From an uncultured Desulfovibrio sp. (GTDB taxonomy: Bacteria > Desulfobacterota > Desulfovibrionia > Desulfovibrionales > Desulfovibrionaceae), in contig NZ_CAJUBO010000023.1 in the NCBI RefSeq assembly GCF_910584445.1, positions 1-40,821 on the forward strand: 40,821 nucleotides of DNA. The letters run 5' to 3'. Below are positions 1 to 6,094 of the stretch, in pieces. The notes under the pieces are model-generated. The model ran no database searches. It worked only from the letters and a program-made list of their open reading frames with translations, and was not told the origin of the DNA. Made by a program: the position numbers and the translations under genes. Positions within the stretch are counted from its first letter, which is position 1; every line of letters starts with the position of its first letter.

Positions 1-687
<687 letters not shown>

Positions 688-689
688 AC

Positions 690-724
690 GGCGTTTTCCT
701 CCCGCATTCTTGGGAGAAGACGCC
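690..724 (+). other. Intercistronic stem-loop between the two methyltransferases
   Basis: Left arm 690-703 pairs with right arm 712-724: GGCG with CGCC, TTTT with AAGA (one G-U) and CTCCC with GGGAG. One C (698) bulges and the loop is 704-711. No U tract follows, so it does not look like an intrinsic terminator. It could stabilise a processed mRNA end or attenuate the downstream gene, whose ribosome binding site starts about 8 bases later. Confidence 0.55.
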
Positions 725-741
725 AGGGATCAGGAGGAACG

Positions 742-1494
742 ATGACTATCGACTGGGATTACACGGAACTGGCCGATGCCTATCTGAAACGCCCCGAATA
801 CGCGCCCAGTGCCCTTGATGCGCTGTTTCGCATTGCGGGGCTTGCGGCTGGCGACAGAGTCTGCGACATCGGCGCGGGCGTGGCGCACCTCACACTGCCC
901 CTTGCCGCATGGGGCTGCCGGGTAGACGCAGTGGAACCCAATGACGCCATGCGCGCCAACGGCATGCGGCGCACAGGCCATCTTCCCGAAGTCCACTGGA
1001 GCAAGGGCACAGGGGAGGAGACGGGACGCCCGGCGGACAGCTATGATTTCGTGACCTTCGGCTCCTCGTTCAATGTCTGCGATCGGCAGGCCGCGCTGCG
1101 CGAGACCCACCGGTTACTCAGGCCCGGCAAATATTTTGCCTGCCTCTGGAATCACCGTGACCTGGACGACCCGGTGCAAAAGGAAATCGAAGCCATCATC
1201 AAAGCCAGCATCCCCGGCTACGGGTACGGCACGCGCCGGGAGGACCAGGTGGCGGTGATCGCCGCCTCGGGCCTGTTCGAGGATGCCGTGCGGGTCGAGG
1301 GCCATATCGTGCAGACCCAAAGCATAGAAGACGCCATCGAGGCGTGGCGTTCCCACGCCACCCTGCAGCGACAGGCCGGCGAAGCCTTTGGTCCCATTGT
1401 GGAAAAGCTGGCGGCCTTTCTCCGATCTCTTGCCGCAGATGCCATCCACATCCCCTATACCACGCGCGCCTGGATAGCGCGGCGCAAGGAGTGA
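742..1494 (+). CDS. SAM-dependent methyltransferase (tandem paralogue)
   Basis: A complete 250-aa class I methyltransferase. The SAM loop is CDIGAG (about residues 44-49), followed by the VEPNDAM acidic strand and LRPGKYFACLWN. The start is supported by AGGAGGAA five to eight bases upstream of ATG 742. It shares motifs and the C-terminal TRAWIARR with the truncated gene before it, so the pair arose by duplication. The SAM loop reads GAGVAH, where most relatives have a second GxG-like glycine (the neighbour has GAGTG), which may mean altered cofactor affinity or substrate. The stop is one base before the next start, implying translational coupling with the APS-kinase-like gene. The substrate cannot be deduced. 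Confidence 0.87.
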   Translation: MTIDWDYTELADAYLKRPEYAPSALDALFRIAGLAAGDRVCDIGAGVAHLTLPLAAWGCRVDAVEPNDAMRANGMRRTGHLPEVHWSKGTGEETGRPADSYDFVTFGSSFNVCDRQAALRETHRLLRPGKYFACLWNHRDLDDPVQKEIEAIIKASIPGYGYGTRREDQVAVIAASGLFEDAVRVEGHIVQTQSIEDAIEAWRSHATLQRQAGEAFGPIVEKLAAFLRSLAADAIHIPYTTRAWIARRKE

Positions 1495-1495
1495 C

Positions 1496-2047
1496 ATGGA
1501 ACATCTTCCCCGTCAGGGCCGTGTGCTCTGGATCACCGGCCTTTCCGGCGCAGGCAAGACGACCCTGGGCAAAGCGCTGCAACAGGCATTGCCCGGGTCG
1601 CTGCTGCTGGACGGCGACGAACTTCGCGAGGCCCTGGGCGCAGACGGACAGGGCTTCGACGCGCAAAGCCGCCGCCGTCTGGCGCTGACCTATGCGCGAC
1701 TGGCCGGCCTGCTGGCGCGCCAGGGCGCGACCGTCATCGTTGCCACCATCTCTTTGTTCCACGAACTGCATGCCTGGAACCGGGCGCACCTTCCCGGCTA
1801 TGTGGAGATCTTTCTGGACGTGCCGGAGAGTGTGCGCCGCGCCCGCGACCCCAAGGGACTGTATGCCGCCAACGCGCGGAACATGGCCGGCAGCGAAGTG
1901 CCCGCCGAGCTGCCGCTGGAACCACATCTGCGTCTGGACGGCGGCCAGAGTCCCGATGACGCCGTGCCTCTGATCCTGGACCTGCTGGCGAAAGCGATCT
2001 CTCCGGCCGGGAAAGATCCTTCTTCGCAGCAGAGAGCATTTTGCTGA
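1496..2047 (+). CDS. Adenylylsulfate kinase-like protein (CysC family)
   Basis: A 183-aa P-loop kinase resembling CysC, which phosphorylates adenosine 5'-phosphosulfate to PAPS, the donor for sulfotransferases. Visible motifs are GLSGAGKT (about 15-22), LDGDELREALG (CysC has LDGDNVR) and RDPKGLY, which is characteristic of APS kinase. The helical segment that normally reads ISPYREDR is ISLFHELH here. That could mean a changed regulatory site or another substrate, so I give no symbol. It directly follows two methyltransferases. Dissimilatory sulfate reducers already make APS for respiration, so a kinase here would draw from that pool, perhaps for sulfation of a surface polymer (inference). The last residues and the TGA stop lie inside the repeat that begins at 2033, so the C-terminal tail may have been rewritten by that element. 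Confidence 0.75.
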   Translation: MEHLPRQGRVLWITGLSGAGKTTLGKALQQALPGSLLLDGDELREALGADGQGFDAQSRRRLALTYARLAGLLARQGATVIVATISLFHELHAWNRAHLPGYVEIFLDVPESVRRARDPKGLYAANARNMAGSEVPAELPLEPHLRLDGGQSPDDAVPLILDLLAKAISPAGKDPSSQQRAFC

Positions 2048-2213
2048 GGAAACTATCTGGAAAACAGATAGTTTCCTCGGGTTTCGCTGCCGTCATTTCC
2101 CCGCAGAGCGGGACAAGCGGCGGAAAAGCGTGGTTTTCCGCCGTAGTGCGGCGCGGGCGTCAGCTCCCGTCTCCACCAGAGCGTTTCCGCGCTTTGCTTG
2201 CGAAAGCGCTCTG
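2033..2213. repeat. Structured intergenic element, class 1, copy A
   Basis: About 180 bp closely similar to 30774-30956. It begins AGAGCATTTTGCTGAGG. Hairpin I has perfect 14-bp arms at 2046-2059 and 2065-2078 with a 5-base loop. A short CCCGC/GCGGG hairpin follows. Hairpin II has 9-bp arms at 2119-2127 and 2134-2142 around the loop GCGTGG. A CGGG/CCCG stem and a terminal hairpin (about 2180-2213, AGAGCG paired with CGCTCT) end it. The outer ends are imperfect inverted repeats of each other. It contains the stop codon of the APS-kinase-like gene and ends about 20 bases before the stop of the minus-strand glycosyltransferase. Confidence 0.8.
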
Positions 2214-2234
2214 GTTGGTTTGGTGGTGAAATTT

Positions 2235-3356
2235 TCAATCCAGCATTTTTAAAATAGCTTCACTGGTCTTCTTTTTCTTCAGCAAAGCATAATATCGGGA
2301 TAGCTCCGTATAACAGAATTCCAATTCCTCACAGCCAATATCCTGGCGTGACATTTCCCTTTGCAAAAGTTTTAATGCGTTTTCCGTATCGCCCGCAAGC
2401 AATGCCAGCCGGATACCGACAAGACGCAACTCAAAAGTATCGCTATATCGTGATAAATGCGAATATACTTTTTTTGCTTCAACAATATTGTTTGATTTAC
2501 ATTCAGCAATAATTTTCTCTATTCCTGCATCCACATCTTGATTTAAATCTCTTTCAATTATATTCTGTAATAAATCAACAGGATATTTTTCATAGGCGGA
2601 TAATATTTTCAAAAATTTAAAAATCGTTTTATCTTCTGTGCATTTTTTTGATAACTGTCTATAAAACATATCTATATTTATATTTATTTTTCCTGAAACT
2701 CTCCCACGATGTATTTTTTCTTCAAAATCCTGCTGAGATTTATAATAATAATGATTGATACAAATTTTTTCCGATACTGGATAGGAAAAAAAATTCGTTA
2801 TTGGAATACGATCTTCATTAACGCAATAATAGCCATCTTTATACAAAAAATGGTGCGGGGATAATGGTCGTACCGTCACTTCGGGCCTGACAATGCTTTT
2901 TATATGGTCGTTTATCTCTAATACATTGAAATAATTTTCAATTGTTCCGCCTTTCGGCCTGCGGACGTGCCCATTTGAGGAAAATATTTTCCAGTTTATC
3001 CCCAGGCCTCCATACTCCTTGTACTCATCCAGCATGTCCCGTATATCATTTTTGCTTATTGGTACAATAAATTCATCAATGTCGATAAATGCGAGCCAAA
3101 AGGAATTTCTGGCCCACGTATTGAGACAATGGACATAGGCGGATAATTGTTGAGCCTTCTCCAAATCCAGATCAAAAACTGTTACCAATCCGTTAGATAT
3201 AAATTCGGATAACGTATTCTTTATTGGATTTTTACTGTTATTATCATAGATGACTATATGCTCAAATCCGATCGCAAAATTGTATAGTACCCATTCTTTT
3301 AAGTTTTTATCCTCATCTTTTGCAAGAGTACATATAGATGTATAGTACATAGCCAT
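2235..3356 (-). CDS. GT92-like / glycosyltransferase family 2 protein, AT-rich
   Basis: A 373-aa glycosyltransferase of the Glyco_tranf_2_4/GT92 type, which transfers sugars from nucleotide donors onto glycans or lipids. The N-terminus runs ICTLAKDED...EWVLYNFAIG...HIVIYDNNS (about 8-41), and FIDIDEFIVP (about 90-99) supplies the metal-binding acidic motif. The last 80 or so residues look like helical TPR-type repeats. No signal peptide or membrane span is seen, so it is probably cytosolic. GGAGG precedes ATG 3356 closely; the second ATG six bases later has better spacing. A -10-like TATACT lies at 3396-3401 on this strand. The gene is far richer in A and T than everything around it and uses AT-ending codons (many AAT, ATA, AAA), a strong sign of horizontal acquisition. 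It sits on the 3' side of tRNA-Pro. The acceptor is unknown. Confidence 0.82.
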   Translation of the reverse strand: MAMYYTSICTLAKDEDKNLKEWVLYNFAIGFEHIVIYDNNSKNPIKNTLSEFISNGLVTVFDLDLEKAQQLSAYVHCLNTWARNSFWLAFIDIDEFIVPISKNDIRDMLDEYKEYGGLGINWKIFSSNGHVRRPKGGTIENYFNVLEINDHIKSIVRPEVTVRPLSPHHFLYKDGYYCVNEDRIPITNFFSYPVSEKICINHYYYKSQQDFEEKIHRGRVSGKININIDMFYRQLSKKCTEDKTIFKFLKILSAYEKYPVDLLQNIIERDLNQDVDAGIEKIIAECKSNNIVEAKKVYSHLSRYSDTFELRLVGIRLALLAGDTENALKLLQREMSRQDIGCEELEFCYTELSRYYALLKKKKTSEAILKMLD

Positions 3357-3485
3357 ATTCCTCCATCAAGAAACAAAAACCATACTTCCATCACAAGTAT
3401 AAAAATCTATCCAAACATCATGAGCAGGACGAAAAATCGGGAGAAGTATTTCAGGGGACGCTTCCAAACGGCGGCCAAAACGAGA

Positions 3486-3515
3486 AAAGGGAACCTGAAA
3501 TTTCAGGTTCCCTTT
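3486..3515 (-). terminator. Perfect palindrome downstream of tRNA-Pro
   Basis: Two perfect 15-base arms meet at 3500/3501 (AAAGGGAACCTGAAA and its complement). On the minus strand it begins 17 bases after the CCA end of tRNA-Pro and is followed by TTTTCTCGTTTT, as expected of an intrinsic terminator. The arms have no spacer, so the real loop would be four or more central A/T bases. Confidence 0.7.
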
Positions 3516-3531
3516 GGGGTGATCTCGTACC

Positions 3532-3608
3532 TGGTCGGGATGAAAGGATTTGAACCTTCGACCCCTTGAACCCCATTCAAGTGCGCTCCCAGACTGCGCT
3601 ACATCCCG
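3532..3608 (-). tRNA. tRNA-Pro (GGG)
   Basis: The minus strand gives a 77-base cloverleaf. The acceptor CGGGATG pairs with CATCCCG, followed by discriminator A and an encoded CCA. The D stem is GCGC/GCGC. The anticodon stem CTTGA/TCAAG encloses ATGGGGT, placing anticodon GGG (reads CCC). The T arm has loop TTCAAAT. A promoter lies directly upstream and a palindromic terminator downstream, so it is probably a single-gene unit. Confidence 0.95.
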
Positions 3609-3618
3609 ACGCCCCTCC

Positions 3619-3647
3619 GTCCTACGCGCAGGCGCTCCCCCTGTCAA
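3619..3647 (-). promoter_or_regulatory. Sigma-70-type promoter for tRNA-Pro
   Basis: On the minus strand a perfect -35 TTGACA (3647-3642) is followed by a 17-base spacer and TAGGAC (3624-3619) as a weak -10. This would start transcription a few bases before the tRNA 5' end at 3608. Confidence 0.6.
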
Positions 3648-3718
3648 GGGTTTTCTCCCGGCGGCGCCGGCGCGCGAGAACTCCGGGGAGCGGCGTTGGC
3701 GCAACGGACTGTCCGCGC

Positions 3719-3943
3719 TCACGACCACGTGCTCACCACCAGGCCGGAATCGTACATGTTTTCCGCGCTGGCACGGAACTGGTCCTGCATGAAGGATTGG
3801 ACGCTGGCCTGCGAATCCAGCTGGGGCACGGCGGCGGTGACATCGCTGACGATGCTCGGCGCAAACGAGATCGCCAGGGCGTCGCCGGGTGGCGTGTCCT
3901 GCACCACGTCCAGGCCGCCCCACAGAGGGTCAAGTGCGATCAT
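3719..3943 (-). CDS. Small hypothetical protein, 74 aa
   Basis: I do not recognise this protein. The frame begins MIALDPLWGGLDVV and ends SGLVVSTWS. Its composition is ordinary for a soluble protein (mixed acidic and hydrophobic, few arginines), unlike the Arg/Pro-rich readings of the other frames here. No signal peptide or membrane segment is seen. A GGGAGAG stretch lies about six bases before ATG 3943 on this strand. The open frame extends further upstream into repeat sequence, but that part looks non-coding. It stands alone between tRNA-Pro and a repeat cluster. It could be a spurious frame. Confidence 0.45.
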   Translation of the reverse strand: MIALDPLWGGLDVVQDTPPGDALAISFAPSIVSDVTAAVPQLDSQASVQSFMQDQFRASAENMYDSGLVVSTWS

Positions 3944-4101
3944 GGCGGTCTCTCCCGTTCCCGGCGGCTGCCCGCGCGTGCCGTCGGCGCAACCGGCCTG
4001 TCCCGCATGCTCGACAGGCGCGCCCCCGGCGGCGGGGGTCCGGCGCTCCCGAAACGCCCGCTGGACCCTTGCCAGCGGGGCGCTTTCAGGCTGAAGCCGA
4101 C
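3944..4101. other. Gene-free spacer before the repeat cluster
   Basis: GC-rich sequence upstream of the 74-aa gene. Apart from its presumed ribosome binding site, I see no gene or clear promoter. With the two repeats that follow, it makes up a gene-free stretch of about 430 bases. Confidence 0.5.
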
Positions 4102-4239
4102 CTGGAGCTGATTGCAAAAATCTTTGCACGATCGTTGCGGAATCGTTCGCAAAAATCGCGTTCCGCTCACTCCCGATGGCTGCGCCGCCGCAGGACCCGT
4201 ACGGGTCTCGCGGCGTCCGCTTTTGCACGCGGACGCTAG
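4102..4239. repeat. Structured intergenic element, class 2, copy 1 (degenerate)
   Basis: This aligns end to end with the next element. Shared parts in order are GATTGCAAAAAT, GATCGTT, a GGC/GCC stem, CCCGTACGGG inside a GACCC/GGGTC stem, and a terminal hairpin. The terminal arms are GCGTCCGC (4213-4220) and GCGGACGC (4229-4236), with loop TTTTGCAC. It ends in CTAG, which is shared with the start of copy 2. The left end (CTGGAGCTGATTGCAAAA) matches its right end less well than in copy 2, so this copy seems older. Confidence 0.7.
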
Positions 4240-4379
4240 TGTCTGATTGCAAAAATTCTGTGCAGAATTTTTGCAGGATCGTTCGCGAAAAAGCGTGGTT
4301 TTTCGCTCACTCACGGCGGCTATGCCGCCGCAAAACCCTTACGGGTTTTGTAGTGTCTACTTTTGCAAGTAGACACTAG
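4236..4379. repeat. Structured intergenic element, class 2, copy 2, with CTAG ends
   Basis: A 144-bp unit that begins CTAGTGTCTGATTGCAAAA and ends with the reverse complement of CTAGTGTCTACTTGCAAAA, so 17 of 19 terminal bases form inverted repeats. Internal hairpins are: 13-bp perfect arms at 4248-4260 and 4263-4275; 8-bp arms at 4285-4292 and 4299-4306 around loop GCGTGG; GGCGGC/GCCGCC; AAAACCC/GGGTTTT around TTAC; and 12-bp arms at 4351-4362 and 4367-4378. Its last CTAG (4376-4379) contains the stop codon of the minus-strand peptidase. Confidence 0.8.
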
Positions 4380-5839
4380 CCCCGATGCCGCCCCGAACGA
4401 CGCGAACGCCGGGTCTGCCGCGTTTCCTTTTCCGCAGGTGCCGGCGTCTCCATCACCGGCGCCTCGGGAACCAGGCTGTCCACCGTATATTCACCCAGAT
4501 GGCGCCGTCCTTCAAGATAGTCGCGCGCGGCCGCCACGATTTTGTTGAACTCGCCCATATGCTTCCGCGAAACAGGCGCCCCGCGCGGATTGATGGCCTT
4601 GGCGGGATTGATGAAGGTGCCGTTCTGCCGCAGCCGGAAATCCAGATGCGGGCCGGTGGAAAGGCCGGTGCTGCCCACAAAGCCGATGACCTGGCCCTGC
4701 CGTACGCGCTGGCCTTTCCTCAGCCCGCGCGCATAGCCGGAGAGATGGGCATACATGGACTCAAGGCCCGCCGTGTGTCTGATGATGATCTGGTTGCCGT
4801 AGCCCCCGGCCCAGCCGCGCTTGACCACGACCCCCTCGCCCACGGCCTTGACCGGCGTGCCGGTGGGGGCGGCGTAATCCACGCCAAGATGGGGGCGCCG
4901 CGTGCCGAGGATGGGATGCCGCCGGCTGTGGGTGAAGCGGGAAGTGAGCCGGGTGAAGGCCAGCGGCGCCTGGAGCAGAGTCTTGTGGAGGTTTTCCCCC
5001 TTGCTGTTGTAATGCTGGGCGCGGCCGCGACCGTCCCGGAACAGGAAGGCCTCGTATGTTTTTCCCTTGTTGGTGAAACTGGCCGCGATCATGCGGCCGT
5101 AGCCCTTGTATTCGCCCTCGCGGTAGCGCTTTTCCACAAGGACGCGAAAGCTGTCCCCTTCCTGAAGATCACGGATGAAATTGACTTCCGCGCCGAACAG
5201 TTCGGCCAGGCGCAGGGCCAGCTGCGGGCTTTCGCCGATATCGGCGACGGCCTGGAAGAGGTTGTCGTCGATGACGCCTTCCGCCGTGTCGAGCAGGGTC
5301 ACATATTCGATGGGTTCCACCCGGGCTTCGGGTGTCCCGGTGCCTTCCACCACCAGGCGTCTGCGGCCGTCGATCTCGTATTCGAAACGCTTTACCCGGC
5401 CGGAGCCGGGATCGGTGACCACCACATAGGGCTGCCCCTCGCGGAAGGAGCGGAGGGAAAAAACGCGCCTGGCAGCGCTCACATACTGCTGCACGCCGTC
5501 ATCGGCGGCCTCGCCGAGGACTTTGGCAATGGTGTCGCCTTTTTCCACAACCCCGTGCGTGACGGCGTCGGCCGCTTCCGGCGTGGCGGACGGCGCGGGA
5601 CCTGCCGGCCCGAAGGCAAGGGACGTCCGGACAGTCTCCGCCACAGCCGCCGCAAACTGCCGCGCCACCGCTTCCGCCGCAACGGCGGACTCTCCGGACC
5701 CGGAACGTTCCGCATCGGCTCCAGCGGCCTGCTGAACAGGAGGGACAGGCGCTTCCCCGGGCGCGCGTCCGGCCCTGGAGGCCAGGAACGCGCCCATGAG
5801 CGCGGCCAGCGCCAAACCCACCAGAAAGAATCGTTTCAT
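4376..5839 (-). CDS. M23-family murein DD-endopeptidase (MepM-like)
   Basis: A 487-aa zinc metallopeptidase that should cut peptidoglycan cross-links in the periplasm. It starts with a signal/anchor sequence, MKRFFLVGLALAALMGAFLA. An Ala/Pro-rich linker follows, then a LysM-like segment (VVEKGDTIAKVL, about 97-106) and an OapA/MepM-like middle domain. The LytM catalytic domain has HLGVD (His317, Asp321), YAHL (His365) and HLDF (His398), the complete set of zinc and catalytic residues. A basic, Pro/Glu-rich tail ends in RRSRRSGRHRG. ATG 5839 was chosen because GAGG precedes it and it begins the hydrophobic signal; an upstream in-frame ATG at 5911 would put 24 extra residues before it. It diverges from dnaA. 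Its stop codon lies in the CTAG at the end of the repeat cluster. Confidence 0.9.
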   Translation of the reverse strand: MKRFFLVGLALAALMGAFLASRAGRAPGEAPVPPVQQAAGADAERSGSGESAVAAEAVARQFAAAVAETVRTSLAFGPAGPAPSATPEAADAVTHGVVEKGDTIAKVLGEAADDGVQQYVSAARRVFSLRSFREGQPYVVVTDPGSGRVKRFEYEIDGRRRLVVEGTGTPEARVEPIEYVTLLDTAEGVIDDNLFQAVADIGESPQLALRLAELFGAEVNFIRDLQEGDSFRVLVEKRYREGEYKGYGRMIAASFTNKGKTYEAFLFRDGRGRAQHYNSKGENLHKTLLQAPLAFTRLTSRFTHSRRHPILGTRRPHLGVDYAAPTGTPVKAVGEGVVVKRGWAGGYGNQIIIRHTAGLESMYAHLSGYARGLRKGQRVRQGQVIGFVGSTGLSTGPHLDFRLRQNGTFINPAKAINPRGAPVSRKHMGEFNKIVAAARDYLEGRRHLGEYTVDSLVPEAPVMETPAPAEKETRQTRRSRRSGRHRG

Positions 5840-5950
5840 CACAGCCTCGCGCGTTCTATATCCGGCCGCGGCGGCTGTGTCCAGTTTCGGGCGCCCGATG
5901 CCTGCCCCCATCTCCGCGTATCCTGTTCATGGCATCCGCGCCGGGCCGGC

Positions 5951-5959
5951 TTTTCCACA
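5951..5959 (+). promoter_or_regulatory. DnaA box-like site 1
   Basis: TTTTCCACA differs from the E. coli consensus TTATCCACA at one base. It is paired with an inverted copy 23 bases downstream, between the divergent M23 peptidase and dnaA genes and just upstream of the proposed dnaA promoter. DnaA autoregulation is a reasonable inference. Confidence 0.6.
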
Positions 5960-5982
5960 TGCCTGCGCCAAGAGAATGCGCC

Positions 5983-5991
5983 TGTGGAAAA
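5983..5991 (-). promoter_or_regulatory. DnaA box-like site 2 (inverted)
   Basis: TGTGGAAAA is the exact reverse complement of site 1. It ends three bases before the proposed -35 of dnaA, so bound DnaA could block or modulate the promoter. Two boxes without an evident AT-rich unwinding region do not establish oriC. Confidence 0.6.
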
Positions 5992-5994
5992 GTC

Positions 5995-6023
5995 TTGTTT
6001 CCAGAGACATTTCATGCTATATA
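5995..6023 (+). promoter_or_regulatory. Candidate dnaA promoter
   Basis: TTGTTT (5995-6000), a 17-base spacer and TATATA (6018-6023). Transcription would start about 65 bases before the dnaA ATG. The paired DnaA boxes lie immediately upstream. Confidence 0.5.
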
Positions 6024-6094
6024 CCGCTGTTCGCGCGGGAGCCGTTTTGGCAGTTGCCGGGGATCTTCACCCCGCCCGCGCCCACCGGACCGCC

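Noticed and set aside
2033..2213. Target-site duplication for repeat copy A
   Set aside because: Copy A lacks CTAG at both borders, so the duplication seen around copy B is not general and mobility is not proved.
5130..5549. Two further TTTTCCACA sequences (5130-5138 and 5541-5549) inside the M23 gene
   Set aside because: Both encode Val-Glu-Lys with common codons, so chance is likely. They are not close to a promoter or AT-rich region, and I do not count them as origin boxes.
5840..6094. Chromosomal origin (oriC) in the M23-dnaA gap
   Set aside because: Only two boxes and no evident AT-rich unwinding element. The origin could be here or elsewhere; GC-skew is needed.
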